Assembly: GCA_949740695.1 (NCBI GenBank)
Contig: CATJIY010000033.1
Location: forward strand, 1-12,301
DNA: 12,301 nucleotides
DNA from: an uncultured Eubacteriales bacterium
Lineage (GTDB): Bacteria > Bacillota > Clostridia > Oscillospirales > Butyricicoccaceae
Direction: 5' to 3'
Shown here: positions 5,852-12,301 of the stretch, piece after piece
Layout of the letters: every line of letters begins with the position of its first letter
How positions within the stretch are numbered: the stretch's first letter is position 1
Notes under the pieces: model-generated
Database searches by the model: none
What the model was told of the DNA's origin: nothing
Seen by the model: only the letters and a program-made list of their open reading frames with translations
Translations under genes and position numbers: made by a program

Positions 5852-6700
5852 ATGTCGTTAGATCTTTTTCTGGAAATTGGATTGGATGCCCTGCTGGACG
5901 GGTTGAAGGCCCTGCCCTTTTTATTTTTGGCCTATTTATTGATGGAAGCTGCCGAACACCATCATTCTGAAAAGATGGAACGCCGTCTCAAATCTATGGG
6001 TAAGGCAGGACCTCTGGCGGGCGCCATATTGGGATGTATGCCGCAGTGCGGTTTTTCAGCCAGCGCTTCCAATCTATATGCCGCTGGTCTTATCAGCCGG
6101 GGAACTCTACTGGCTGTTTTTCTCTCCACCTCTGATGAAGCAATTCCCTTGTTGCTGGGTACGCCCCGAGGCAGAGATATGATTTTTCCCCTGTTAGGTA
6201 TGAAAGTTTTCATCGGTTTAACAGCCGGCTTTGCCATAGACGTCCTGTTGCGCTCCTGGGGCCGTCCCCGAGAACTGCATGACCTGTGTAAATATTGTGG
6301 CTGCAATGAAGAAAGCGGCGTTCTCCGTCCCGCTTTGTGGCACACTGCCCATATCTTTTTCTTTATTCTCCTGCTTAACCTAGCGTTGGGCTGTACGATA
6401 GAACTTTTGGGAAGCCAGCGCATCGCCGCTTTACTATTGGAAGGCAGTATTTTGCAGCCATTTGCCGCTGCTTTGATCGGGCTGATTCCCAATTGCGCCG
6501 CCTCAGTAACCCTAACTCAGCTTTATTTGGCGGGAAGTCTAAGCTTTGGTTCCATGTTGGCCGGTTTATGCAGCGGTGCAGGCCTAGGCTTGGCAGTGCT
6601 GGTAAAAATGAACCGCTCCCGCCAAGAAAACGGCCAGATTATCCTGACCTTATATCTCATTTCCGCTTTCTATGGCCTTCTGGTCCAAATCCTCTTTTAA
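5852..6700 (+). CDS. Putative multi-TM heavy-metal/manganese exporter, ArsP_2 (DUF2899) type
   Basis: Hydrophobic 282-residue membrane protein of the family annotated as putative arsenic efflux or putative manganese transporter; the true substrate is not established. It shows an internal duplication: GCMPQCGFSASASNLYAAG (61-79) in the first half and GLIPNCAASVTLTQLYLAG (210-228) in the second, each at a predicted membrane re-entry with conserved P and C. The first copy continues LLAVFLSTSDEAIPLLL with an acidic DE pair inside the membrane region; the second copy has LCSGAGLGLAVLV instead. Potential soluble metal ligands are EAAEHHH (32-38) and CKYCGC (146-151) in the central loop, followed by WHTAHIFFF. 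Hydrophobic segments recur through the protein, roughly 12-30, 55-75, 83-101, 112-133, 164-185, 202-224, 232-251 and 262-282. ATG at 5852 follows AAAGAGG with a 7-base gap. It shares its own promoter with the GNAT gene 25 bases downstream. Confidence 0.85.
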   Translation: MSLDLFLEIGLDALLDGLKALPFLFLAYLLMEAAEHHHSEKMERRLKSMGKAGPLAGAILGCMPQCGFSASASNLYAAGLISRGTLLAVFLSTSDEAIPLLLGTPRGRDMIFPLLGMKVFIGLTAGFAIDVLLRSWGRPRELHDLCKYCGCNEESGVLRPALWHTAHIFFFILLLNLALGCTIELLGSQRIAALLLEGSILQPFAAALIGLIPNCAASVTLTQLYLAGSLSFGSMLAGLCSGAGLGLAVLVKMNRSRQENGQIILTLYLISAFYGLLVQILF

Positions 6701-6725
6701 GCACCAGATCTGAAAGGAGCTATCT

Positions 6726-7274
6726 ATGGAAAATACGCCGACTTTGCATACGCCCCGGCTGATTTTAAGCCGGTTTACCCCGGAGGACGCTCCCGCTATG
6801 CATCAAGGCTGGGCAAATGATCCTATGGTCTGCCGCCACCTGTTGCTTCAGCCAGGAATGACTTTGGAAGGCTGTGAACAAACCATATGTCGTCTTGTTC
6901 AACAATATCACCAAGAAGAGGACTTTTTTCAATGGGCTATCCGAGAGCAGACCCATTGTATTGGCCGCATTGGTTTGACGGTCAATCGCCGCCACCAAAG
7001 CGGCAGCGTCGCTTATTACTTGGCGCAAGCCGCCTGGGGCAAAGGCTTTATGCCCGAAGCGCTGGCAGCTGTCATTGACTTTGCTTTTTTCTCGTTGGAT
7101 CTGAATCGAGTAGAAGCGGACCATTTTGCCGAAAATCCTGCCAGCGGCCGGGTAATGGAAAAGGCCGGTATGGTTCGAGAAGGTCTTGCCCGGCAAAAAT
7201 ACTGCAAAAACGGCGTTTTTCACGATGCGGTATTGTATGCCGCTCTTCGTGATGACTGGCGAACCTGCAAATAA
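6726..7274 (+). CDS. GNAT family N-acetyltransferase (RimJ/RimL-like)
   Basis: Predicted cytoplasmic acetyl-CoA-dependent acetyltransferase of 182 residues, close to the usual length for the RimJ/RimL branch. The start has TPRLILSRFTPEDAPAM, the typical first strand and helix. YYLAQAAWGKGFMPEAL (97-113) carries the acetyl-CoA pyrophosphate loop (WGKGFMPEA). NRVEADHFAENPASGRVMEKAGM (127-149) is the family's C-terminal motif, ending in the substrate-side strand with REGLARQKYCKNGVFHD. The acceptor is unknown: ribosomal protein N-termini, small molecules or antibiotics are all possible in this family. ATG at 6726 follows AAAGGAG (6713-6719) with a 6-base gap and lies 25 bases after the exporter gene, so the two are probably one transcript; that does not prove a shared role. 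Confidence 0.92.
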   Translation: MENTPTLHTPRLILSRFTPEDAPAMHQGWANDPMVCRHLLLQPGMTLEGCEQTICRLVQQYHQEEDFFQWAIREQTHCIGRIGLTVNRRHQSGSVAYYLAQAAWGKGFMPEALAAVIDFAFFSLDLNRVEADHFAENPASGRVMEKAGMVREGLARQKYCKNGVFHDAVLYAALRDDWRTCK

Positions 7275-7320
7275 TCCAATTCCGTTAGCAGCGTGGGCCG
7301 CCTTTTCCAATATTTAAACA

Positions 7321-7356
7321 AGCGGTACGGCTTGACTGCCGTACCGCTGCTTTTTT
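7321..7356 (+). terminator. Strong hairpin terminator, possibly shared by convergent units
   Basis: AGCGGTACGGC (7321-7331) and GCCGTACCGCT (7338-7348) form a perfect 11-bp stem with a 6-base loop, followed by GC and six T on the plus strand. It ends the exporter-GNAT unit. On the minus strand the same hairpin comes about 30 bases after the ftsZ stop and is followed by TGTTTAAATATT, a poorer U-tract, so it may also end the division cluster. Confidence 0.92.
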
Positions 7357-7376
7357 AACTTTTTAGAGCATGCCCT

Positions 7377-8603
7377 TTAAGGCTTATCCCGGAACATACT
7401 GAGAATATCGTCAAATGGATCGTGTTCTCGCTTTTTCCGCCCAGTCTGAATAGGCTCTGCTTCTGCTACTGCTCGAGAAGGCTCCTTCATGGACCGGGAG
7501 TCCCGCATCATATTGACAAAAGAAGGTACCTCTAGATCGTTATCTTGCGGCGGCGCAGGCTTTTCCGCAGCGGCGCTTACGGGTTTTGCCGGTTCAGCAG
7601 CTTTCTTTTCTTTTTCAGTCACCGCTGGTTTCGCCAAACCGGTGGGCTGACTGTCAAACCCAGTGGCTACTACCGTAATGCGAAGCTCATCGTCCAAAGT
7701 TTCATCAATCGTAGCGCCAAAAATAATATGCACATCTGGATGCGCGGCATCCTGCACCATGGAGGCGGCCTGCTCTACCTCGTCCAACTCCATATCGGGA
7801 GAGCCGGTGATATTTAGCAAAACGCCCTTTGCTCCAGAAATAGAGGTCTCCAGCAACGGGCTTTCAATAGCCATTTTTGCAGCCTCCATCGCCTTTTCCT
7901 TTCCGGAAGCCCGGCCTGTACCCATATGGGCAAAACCAGCGTTACGCATAATGGTCGCCACATCGTTAAAATCCAAGTTAATCAAACCCGGATCGGTCAT
8001 CAAAGAAGAAATGCTCTGCACCGCCTGACGCAATACGTTGTCCGCTACCTCAAAGGCGTTTTGAAAAGTAATTTTCTGATCGCTTACCAGTTTAAGCCGC
8101 TCGTTGGGAATAACCACCAGAGCATCCACGCTCTCCTTTAGCTCGGATATACCCGCGTTTGCCTGGTCGATGCGCCGGCGCCCTTCAAAGTTAAAAGGGC
8201 GGGTCACCACACCTACCGTCAAAATTCCCATATCTTTGGCAATTTGGGCTACCACAGGAGCGCCGCCAGTACCAGTACCGCCGCCCATCCCAGCAGTGAT
8301 AAACACCATATTGGCCCCTTCCAACATTTTATGGATTTCATCTTCACTCTCCTGAGCAGCCTTACGGCCCATCTCCGGATTGCCGCCGGCCCCCAGCCCT
8401 CGGGTCAGCTTATCTCCAATCTGCAGCTTCATCGTCGCGGCAGAATAATTCAAACACTGCTTGTCCGTATTAATAGCGACAAAATCAATGCCCCGAACAC
8501 CGCCATTAATCATACTGTTCACTGCATTGCCACCGCCGCCGCCCACGCCCACCACGCGGATGACCACAGTGGCGTCTGAGCCGTTTTCAAAGGTAAAGCC
8601 CAT
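7377..8603 (-). CDS. ftsZ: Cell division protein FtsZ
   Basis: Tubulin-like GTPase that polymerises into the Z ring at midcell and recruits the divisome. The 408-residue protein has all core motifs: GVGGGGGNAVNSM (19-31), the GTP-binding tubulin signature GGGTGTG (107-113), TRPFNFEG(R)RR (134-143), and the T7 synergy loop NLDFND (209-214) that completes the GTPase site of the next subunit. The folded core ends near residue 317 and is followed by a K/A/E/P-rich linker. The usual conserved C-terminal peptide is probably LEVPSFVNMMRDSR (357-370), but the chain continues for about 38 residues and ends in DPFDDILSMFRDKP, a second short amphipathic segment. ATG at 8601-8603 follows GGAGG (8611-8615) with a 7-base gap. 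It is the last gene of the ftsW-murG-murA-ftsQ-ftsZ series, 24 bases after ftsQ. Confidence 0.98.
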   Translation of the reverse strand: MGFTFENGSDATVVIRVVGVGGGGGNAVNSMINGGVRGIDFVAINTDKQCLNYSAATMKLQIGDKLTRGLGAGGNPEMGRKAAQESEDEIHKMLEGANMVFITAGMGGGTGTGGAPVVAQIAKDMGILTVGVVTRPFNFEGRRRIDQANAGISELKESVDALVVIPNERLKLVSDQKITFQNAFEVADNVLRQAVQSISSLMTDPGLINLDFNDVATIMRNAGFAHMGTGRASGKEKAMEAAKMAIESPLLETSISGAKGVLLNITGSPDMELDEVEQAASMVQDAAHPDVHIIFGATIDETLDDELRITVVATGFDSQPTGLAKPAVTEKEKKAAEPAKPVSAAAEKPAPPQDNDLEVPSFVNMMRDSRSMKEPSRAVAEAEPIQTGRKKREHDPFDDILSMFRDKP

Positions 8604-8627
8604 GGTATGTCCTCCAATATGTCCACT

Positions 8628-9410
8628 TTAATTTGTATCTGGAATAAAACGCGCCGCTTTCTGCGTATCTGACAAGTCTAATGTCCCTGTGACATTGGGA
8701 CTCAGCTTGTCCTCAGTGATAGTGTGCAGCCACTTGAGTTTTTTTTCCAAATCCTCAGTGGTGCCCAGGCGCACAGTAAATCGCCCCAAATAGCGGAAAC
8801 GTATATCATATTGCTGAGAAAGATCTATTTCTTCAATATCTTTCAGTATATCATCATCTTCCGCAGTATTCAATAAGAAAAGCAATGTTTTTTTTGTGTC
8901 TTGCTGCAAAAATTCGACATATTTCCCCACCTCTGGGCTATCCGGCTGCGCACCTACAATAACAGGAAAATTTTCCCCCTGAAAATTGGTCGTTTTTTCT
9001 AAAATCTTTCCTTTTTTATCGATTAACCAGCTTCCTCGTTCTCCTTTCAGCACTGCCGCAGGAACACACTCTGTAACGATAATCTCTATCTCATCCGGCG
9101 GCCGGCGGCGCATCTGAATCTCATCCAAATAGGGACACTGGGCGAAAATACTGTCAATAGCGGCAAACTTATCAAACAGAACCAGATTTTCCCCCAGCTG
9201 TAGTCCAGATGCCTGAGCAATTTGCTCCTTGCTATAACGAGACTCCCCTGTAACTGTAACAATTTGAATTTTAAAAAAAATGGTCACGGCGGTAACCATG
9301 GCTACCGCTCCCACCAGCAAGCAAAGCAGCACCAGTGCGGCGGGAGCTTTGCCCCGCCGCGCCCGCCGCCGGCGGCGGTTTTGTTTCGATATTCCTTTTT
9401 TTCGCGCCAT
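8628..9410 (-). CDS. ftsQ: Cell division protein FtsQ/DivIB
   Basis: Bitopic membrane protein of the divisome that links early and late division proteins and helps control septal peptidoglycan synthesis with FtsL and FtsB/DivIC. The 260 residues comprise a strongly basic cytoplasmic N-terminus (MARKKGISKQNRRRRRARRG), one membrane span at about 24-46, and an extracellular POTRA domain at about 47-115 (FKIQIVTVTGESRYSKEQI to PPDEIEIIVTE). Next comes the FtsQ-type beta region with WLIDKKGKIL and FPVIVG. The C-terminus is short and lacks a long tail. ATG at 9408-9410 follows AAAGGAG (9417-9423), which overlaps the murA stop codon, so translation is probably coupled to murA. Weak sequence conservation is normal in this family; topology and position between murA and ftsZ make the call secure. 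Confidence 0.93.
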   Translation of the reverse strand: MARKKGISKQNRRRRRARRGKAPAALVLLCLLVGAVAMVTAVTIFFKIQIVTVTGESRYSKEQIAQASGLQLGENLVLFDKFAAIDSIFAQCPYLDEIQMRRRPPDEIEIIVTECVPAAVLKGERGSWLIDKKGKILEKTTNFQGENFPVIVGAQPDSPEVGKYVEFLQQDTKKTLLFLLNTAEDDDILKDIEEIDLSQQYDIRFRYLGRFTVRLGTTEDLEKKLKWLHTITEDKLSPNVTGTLDLSDTQKAARFIPDTN

Positions 9411-9421
9411 AAGCCGCTCCT

Positions 9422-10678
9422 TTATCCTTCCTTCAACCGCTCAATTTGACAACCCAAGGCGGTAAGCTTATCGGTCAACTTTTCGTAGCCTCGATCAATA
9501 TGGGAAATATCTTCCACAACGCTTTCTCCTTGGGCCGCCAGCGCCGCTACAACCAAAGCCGCGCCACCCCGCAAGTCGGTGCTTCGCACCCTTGCTCCAT
9601 GCAGCTGCGTCCCATTGACGATAGCCGTCCGGCCGCTGATGCGGATATCCGCTCCCATACGCGCCAACTCAGCGGCATGACGAAACCGGTTTTCAAAAAT
9701 TGTTTCTAAAAAAACCGATGTGCCCAACGCTGTACATGCCGCCGCCATCAACGGCGCCTGAGCGTCGGTAGGAAAGCCGGGATAAGGCATGGTCCGCACC
9801 GGAGCAATGCCTTTGATCCGTTCGGGCGCCCACAAGGTAATGGTTCTTCCCCCGCTCCGAACCGTACATCCCGCCTCGCTGACGCACTGTAAAACAGTGC
9901 CTACATGCTCAGGTTCCGCTTCGGTAAGGGTAATCTCCCCGCCACATGCGGCGGCCGCGCATAAATATGTAGCAGTCTCAATGCGGTCCGGAAGAATGGT
10001 ATGCTCCACATCCCGCCTGGGCAGCTCTCCAGAAAGCTGAATCACACTTTCTCCGCCGCCTTGGACCTGAGCGCCCGCTTTTCTCAAAAACTCCTGAAGA
10101 TCGGCAATCTCCGGTTCTCGGGCGGCGTTGATAATGCGGGTAACGCCAGTGCAGGCGGTAGCGGTAAGCATCGTATTTTCAGTGGCTCCCACACTGGGGA
10201 AGCTGAGAATCACATCCTGCCCCCGCAAATCTCCCGCTTCACAAAGGATGTCTCCCCCCTGCTCCCGGATCTTTACCCCTAACCGCCGCAGGGCCGCCAA
10301 ATGCAAATCAATGGGCCTTTGGCCAATATCACAACCGCCAGGCAGGCTTAACTGGGCTTTCCCAAATCGGGCCAGAATCGGCCCCAAAAAGATCACCGAG
10401 GAACGCATCTCCCGCATGAGCTGATGAGGAACGTCCCACCGGTTTGCCATAGAGGAATCCACTAGAATATCGCCTTCCTCCCGCAAAACCCGGCATCCCA
10501 AATGCTCCAAAATTCGAATGGCAGAACCCACGTCCCGCAGGTCTGGACAGTTATGTAACCGGCTGCGCCCGCCGGTAAGCAGCGTTGCGGCCAAAATAGG
10601 CAGGACGCTGTTCTTTGCGCCGCTAATGGGAATTTTTCCCCGCAGGGGCCTGCCTCCCTGCACCCTATAAACGCTCAT
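9422..10678 (-). CDS. murA: UDP-N-acetylglucosamine 1-carboxyvinyltransferase MurA
   Basis: Cytoplasmic enzyme that transfers enolpyruvate from phosphoenolpyruvate to UDP-GlcNAc, the first committed step of peptidoglycan precursor synthesis. The 418-residue length is standard. SGAKNSVLPILAA (19-31) holds the catalytic K22 and N23. LPGGCDIGQRPIDLHLAAL (112-130) contains C116, the PEP-reactive residue that fosfomycin alkylates, so the enzyme should be sensitive to that drug by structure. Later motifs are PSVGATEN, LPDRIETATYL, and PGFPTDAQAPLMAA with the conserved aspartate. The C-terminal HIDRGYEKL is also typical. ATG at 10676-10678 follows GAGGAG (10685-10690) with a 6-base gap. It lies between murG and ftsQ, as in other Clostridia clusters. 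Many Firmicutes carry a second MurA, which cannot be judged from this window. Confidence 0.97.
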   Translation of the reverse strand: MSVYRVQGGRPLRGKIPISGAKNSVLPILAATLLTGGRSRLHNCPDLRDVGSAIRILEHLGCRVLREEGDILVDSSMANRWDVPHQLMREMRSSVIFLGPILARFGKAQLSLPGGCDIGQRPIDLHLAALRRLGVKIREQGGDILCEAGDLRGQDVILSFPSVGATENTMLTATACTGVTRIINAAREPEIADLQEFLRKAGAQVQGGGESVIQLSGELPRRDVEHTILPDRIETATYLCAAAACGGEITLTEAEPEHVGTVLQCVSEAGCTVRSGGRTITLWAPERIKGIAPVRTMPYPGFPTDAQAPLMAAACTALGTSVFLETIFENRFRHAAELARMGADIRISGRTAIVNGTQLHGARVRSTDLRGGAALVVAALAAQGESVVEDISHIDRGYEKLTDKLTALGCQIERLKEG

Positions 10679-10781
10679 AGCAAGCTCCTCTCTGAGGTAT
10701 CTCAGCCCATCCTATGCCCTTTTTCAAAAGGAGGTGCAAACCCGTTGAGCGAAAATCGGACAATTTGCGGCAGCAAACTGC
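10679..10781 (-). promoter_or_regulatory. murG-murA gap with leader hairpin and 16S-tail-like sequence
   Basis: This 103-base gap is the largest in the division cluster here. Reading the minus strand, CACCTCCTTTT (10726-10736) repeats the anti-Shine-Dalgarno sequence found at 16S rRNA 3' ends. A perfect small hairpin CTGAG-ATAC-CTCAG (10692-10705) then stands directly before the murA ribosome binding site GAGGAG. The CTCCT part can pair with AGGAG of that site. No convincing promoter was seen. A role in tuning murA translation is possible but unproven. Confidence 0.35.
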
Positions 10782-11885
10782 TTAAAGTGACTTTAGCGTT
10801 TGATAAATATGCTCCAGCACATCAGGCTGAGATTTTGCCTTAGCACACTTACCCATTTGTGCCAGCAGATCAGGCGCCTGCAACAAACTCCAAGCAGTAT
10901 CATACAACAAAACAGGCTCAGCCTCTTCCTCAGTAATCACTTTGACCGCCCCTGCCCTCTCTAAAATACGGGCGTTTTTCTCTTGATGATTGTCGGTTAC
11001 ATAGGGAGATGGCACCACAATGGCAGGCGTTCCCGCAGCGCACAGTTCAGCCAATGTTCCCCCAGCCCGGCAAAGCACCAGATCAGCCTTTGCCAACACC
11101 CGATCCATATCATAAAGATAATCAGCCAGCAGCAGATTGCCCCGATCAGTAACTACGCCCTTTCGTATCAGCGCGTCTTTTACCCAGCCATAGTGAGCGG
11201 GACCAGTGACCAAAAGCAGGTTAAACTGTTGCCGTTCGGCTGCCATTCGGGCCACTTCCACCATCTTTTCGTTCATATATTTAGCGCCAACGCTGCCCCA
11301 GAAACACACCAGAGTAGGTTTAGAATTATCAAACAGCGGCGGGTAGTCCCGCTCCCGGCAGGTAAGAATTTCTGACCGGACCGGACTCCCAGTAAGGACA
11401 GTCCGTTTGGCGCCGGGGAGCAAATCTTCCGTTTCAGAAAAGGAAAGCAAGGTACAGGAAGCCTTCTTTGCCAACTGGCGCGTAGCCACTCCCGGCGTAG
11501 CGTTGACCTCTAATACGGCGGTTTTCATCCCTAGTTGGATCGCCGCCCTCACCATCGGCACACTGGCATAACCGCCGGTACCCATTACCACATCAGGCTG
11601 AAAGTCAGCCAGTAGCTTTTTACAGTTTTTTGTGGCGCTTGACATCTGCTTAAGGGCTTGAAGATTTTCCTTCACCGCTGAAAAACTTTTTTTTCGAGAA
11701 AGCCCTTTTAGAGGAAAAGCGAAGATGGGATAACCCGCCTTTTTCGCCAGACGCTCTTCTATATTCCCTTTTCCGCCGGAAAGCCAGATCTGGCTTTCCG
11801 GCTCTTTTTTCTGAACATAACCAGCTACGGCCAGAGCTGGGTTTACATGCCCCGCTGTACCGCCGCCAGAAAATACGATCTTCAT
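10782..11885 (-). CDS. murG: MurG, UDP-GlcNAc:lipid I N-acetylglucosaminyltransferase
   Basis: Peripheral membrane glycosyltransferase (GT28, GT-B fold) that adds GlcNAc to lipid I, giving lipid II. The 367 residues start MKIVFSGGGTAGHVNPALA with the first glycine-rich loop (GGGTAGHV, 7-14). GTGGYASVP (102-110) follows the GxGGYxSxP motif. The donor-binding half has RAGGTLAEL (273-281) with E280 and HQEKNA (300-305), both typical for UDP-GlcNAc binding. Two spots differ from the usual consensus: WGSVGA (196-201) where GGSxGA is common, and LEVNATPGVAT (125-135) where HExNxxxGxxN is common. I chose ATG at 11883-11885 because the family usually starts there. A GTG at 11895-11897 adds four residues and has better spacing to AAAGGA, so it is a real alternative. 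The ftsW stop lies 27 bases upstream of the ATG. Confidence 0.95.
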   Translation of the reverse strand: MKIVFSGGGTAGHVNPALAVAGYVQKKEPESQIWLSGGKGNIEERLAKKAGYPIFAFPLKGLSRKKSFSAVKENLQALKQMSSATKNCKKLLADFQPDVVMGTGGYASVPMVRAAIQLGMKTAVLEVNATPGVATRQLAKKASCTLLSFSETEDLLPGAKRTVLTGSPVRSEILTCRERDYPPLFDNSKPTLVCFWGSVGAKYMNEKMVEVARMAAERQQFNLLLVTGPAHYGWVKDALIRKGVVTDRGNLLLADYLYDMDRVLAKADLVLCRAGGTLAELCAAGTPAIVVPSPYVTDNHQEKNARILERAGAVKVITEEEAEPVLLYDTAWSLLQAPDLLAQMGKCAKAKSQPDVLEHIYQTLKSL

Positions 11886-11912
11886 GAAAAACGTCACTTC
11901 CTATCCTTTGAT

Positions 11913-12301
11913 CTATCCCTCTCGAGGGGCTGGCATATCCCGAGAAATACTCAATAAAATCCCCATCTCGGCCAACTGAATCAGCAACGCCGTCCCACCA
12001 TAGCTGAAAAAAGGCAAAGACGCGCCAGTGATAGGCAACAGGCCGGTGACTACACCCAGGTTTAAGAAAGTCTGCACCGCGATCTGTGTGGTAATACCCG
12101 CCGCCAGAAGCGTCCCAAATTTATCAGCGGCATGGAGCGCGATGTAGAACCCACGCCAAATCAGCATGGCAAAAACAACCACTACTAAAGCGCCTCCCAC
12201 AAAGCCCAGTTCCTCACAGATTACCGCGAAAATAAAATCATTGGCAGGATCCGGCAGATAGAGATTCTTTTGCCTTCCCTGTCCTAACCCCAAGCCCCAA
12301 A
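11913..12301 (-). CDS. ftsW: FtsW, septal peptidoglycan glycosyltransferase (partial, 5' end outside window)
   Basis: C-terminal 128 or so residues of a SEDS-family membrane protein that polymerises lipid II at the septum with its partner class B PBP. Visible motifs are GLGQGRQKNLYLPDPANDFIFAV at the start, the extracellular loop typical of the family, then EELGF and a membrane span. PITGASLPFFSYGGTALL is the SEDS C-terminal signature, leading into a last span and a short tail SRDMPAPREG. The cysteine in ICEELGF replaces the glycine seen in many Proteobacteria. FtsW and RodA are hard to separate by this fragment, but its place directly before murG in a dcw cluster favours FtsW. Reading continues to the window edge in the same frame, so an internal TTG at 12293 is not the true start. 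Confidence 0.93.
   Translation of the reverse strand, partial: WGLGLGQGRQKNLYLPDPANDFIFAVICEELGFVGGALVVVVFAMLIWRGFYIALHAADKFGTLLAAGITTQIAVQTFLNLGVVTGLLPITGASLPFFSYGGTALLIQLAEMGILLSISRDMPAPREG

Noticed and set aside
5962..6492. 176-codon minus-strand open frame opposite the metal exporter
   Set aside because: It is the complement of a well-supported membrane protein and has no recognisable motifs.
6765..7310. 181-codon minus-strand open frame opposite the GNAT gene
   Set aside because: The plus strand carries clear GNAT motifs and a good ribosome binding site. The minus frame has neither and runs through the terminator side.
9355..9385. GCC/CGG-rich run on the plus strand that looks like a repeat
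   Set aside because: It is the complement of the Arg-rich N-terminus of FtsQ (RRRRRARRG) and is explained by coding.
1..12301. Mobile elements, CRISPR array, tRNA or rRNA genes
   Set aside because: I looked for terminal repeats, transposase or integrase motifs, spaced direct repeats and cloverleaf or rRNA signatures, and saw none.

Overview
This window reads as a housekeeping stretch from a moderate-GC Gram-positive bacterium of the class Clostridia, most like the Oscillospiraceae/Ruminococcaceae. The reasons are the dcw gene order ftsW-murG-murA-ftsQ-ftsZ, strong AAAGGAG-type ribosome binding sites on nearly every gene, a lipoprotein-type binding protein, and a PheB-type HTH-ACT protein divergent from hom. 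I see no mobile element, CRISPR array, tRNA or rRNA.

Left part (1-1380, minus strand): the 5' end of a corrinoid-type ABC transporter binding lipoprotein, cut by the window edge. It is preceded by a complete regulatory leader: a sigma-A promoter (TTGACA, 17 bp, TACAAT), a cobalamin riboswitch and an intrinsic terminator placed before the start codon. Low B12 should let transcription pass into the transporter gene; high B12 should stop it.

Middle (1465-5769): pheB (minus) and the operon hom-lysC-asd (plus) are divergent. Their predicted promoters overlap at the -10 elements, and an inverted and direct TTTTCTAT repeat lies across that site. The operon makes aspartate kinase, aspartate-semialdehyde dehydrogenase and homoserine dehydrogenase, the common trunk to lysine and the branch to threonine and methionine. 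Homoserine dehydrogenase seems to lack a normal ACT domain; aspartokinase keeps its ACT region and PheB supplies a separate ACT protein. A strong terminator closes the operon.

Next (5770-7356, plus strand): a two-gene unit with its own promoter, a predicted multi-TM metal exporter of the ArsP_2 type and a GNAT acetyltransferase, ending in a strong hairpin terminator.

Right part (7377-12301, minus strand): the distal end of the division and cell wall cluster, ftsW (partial)-murG-murA-ftsQ-ftsZ. It covers septal peptidoglycan polymerisation, lipid II synthesis, the first committed step of murein precursor synthesis, a divisome scaffold and the Z-ring tubulin. It converges on the metal exporter unit at the shared hairpin.

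I did not find a clearly new system. The most interesting points are the overlapping divergent promoters with repeats between pheB and hom, the split of ACT sensing between proteins, a possible antiterminator repeat in the B12 leader, a second peptide-like end on FtsZ, and a 16S-tail-like sequence in the murG-murA gap.
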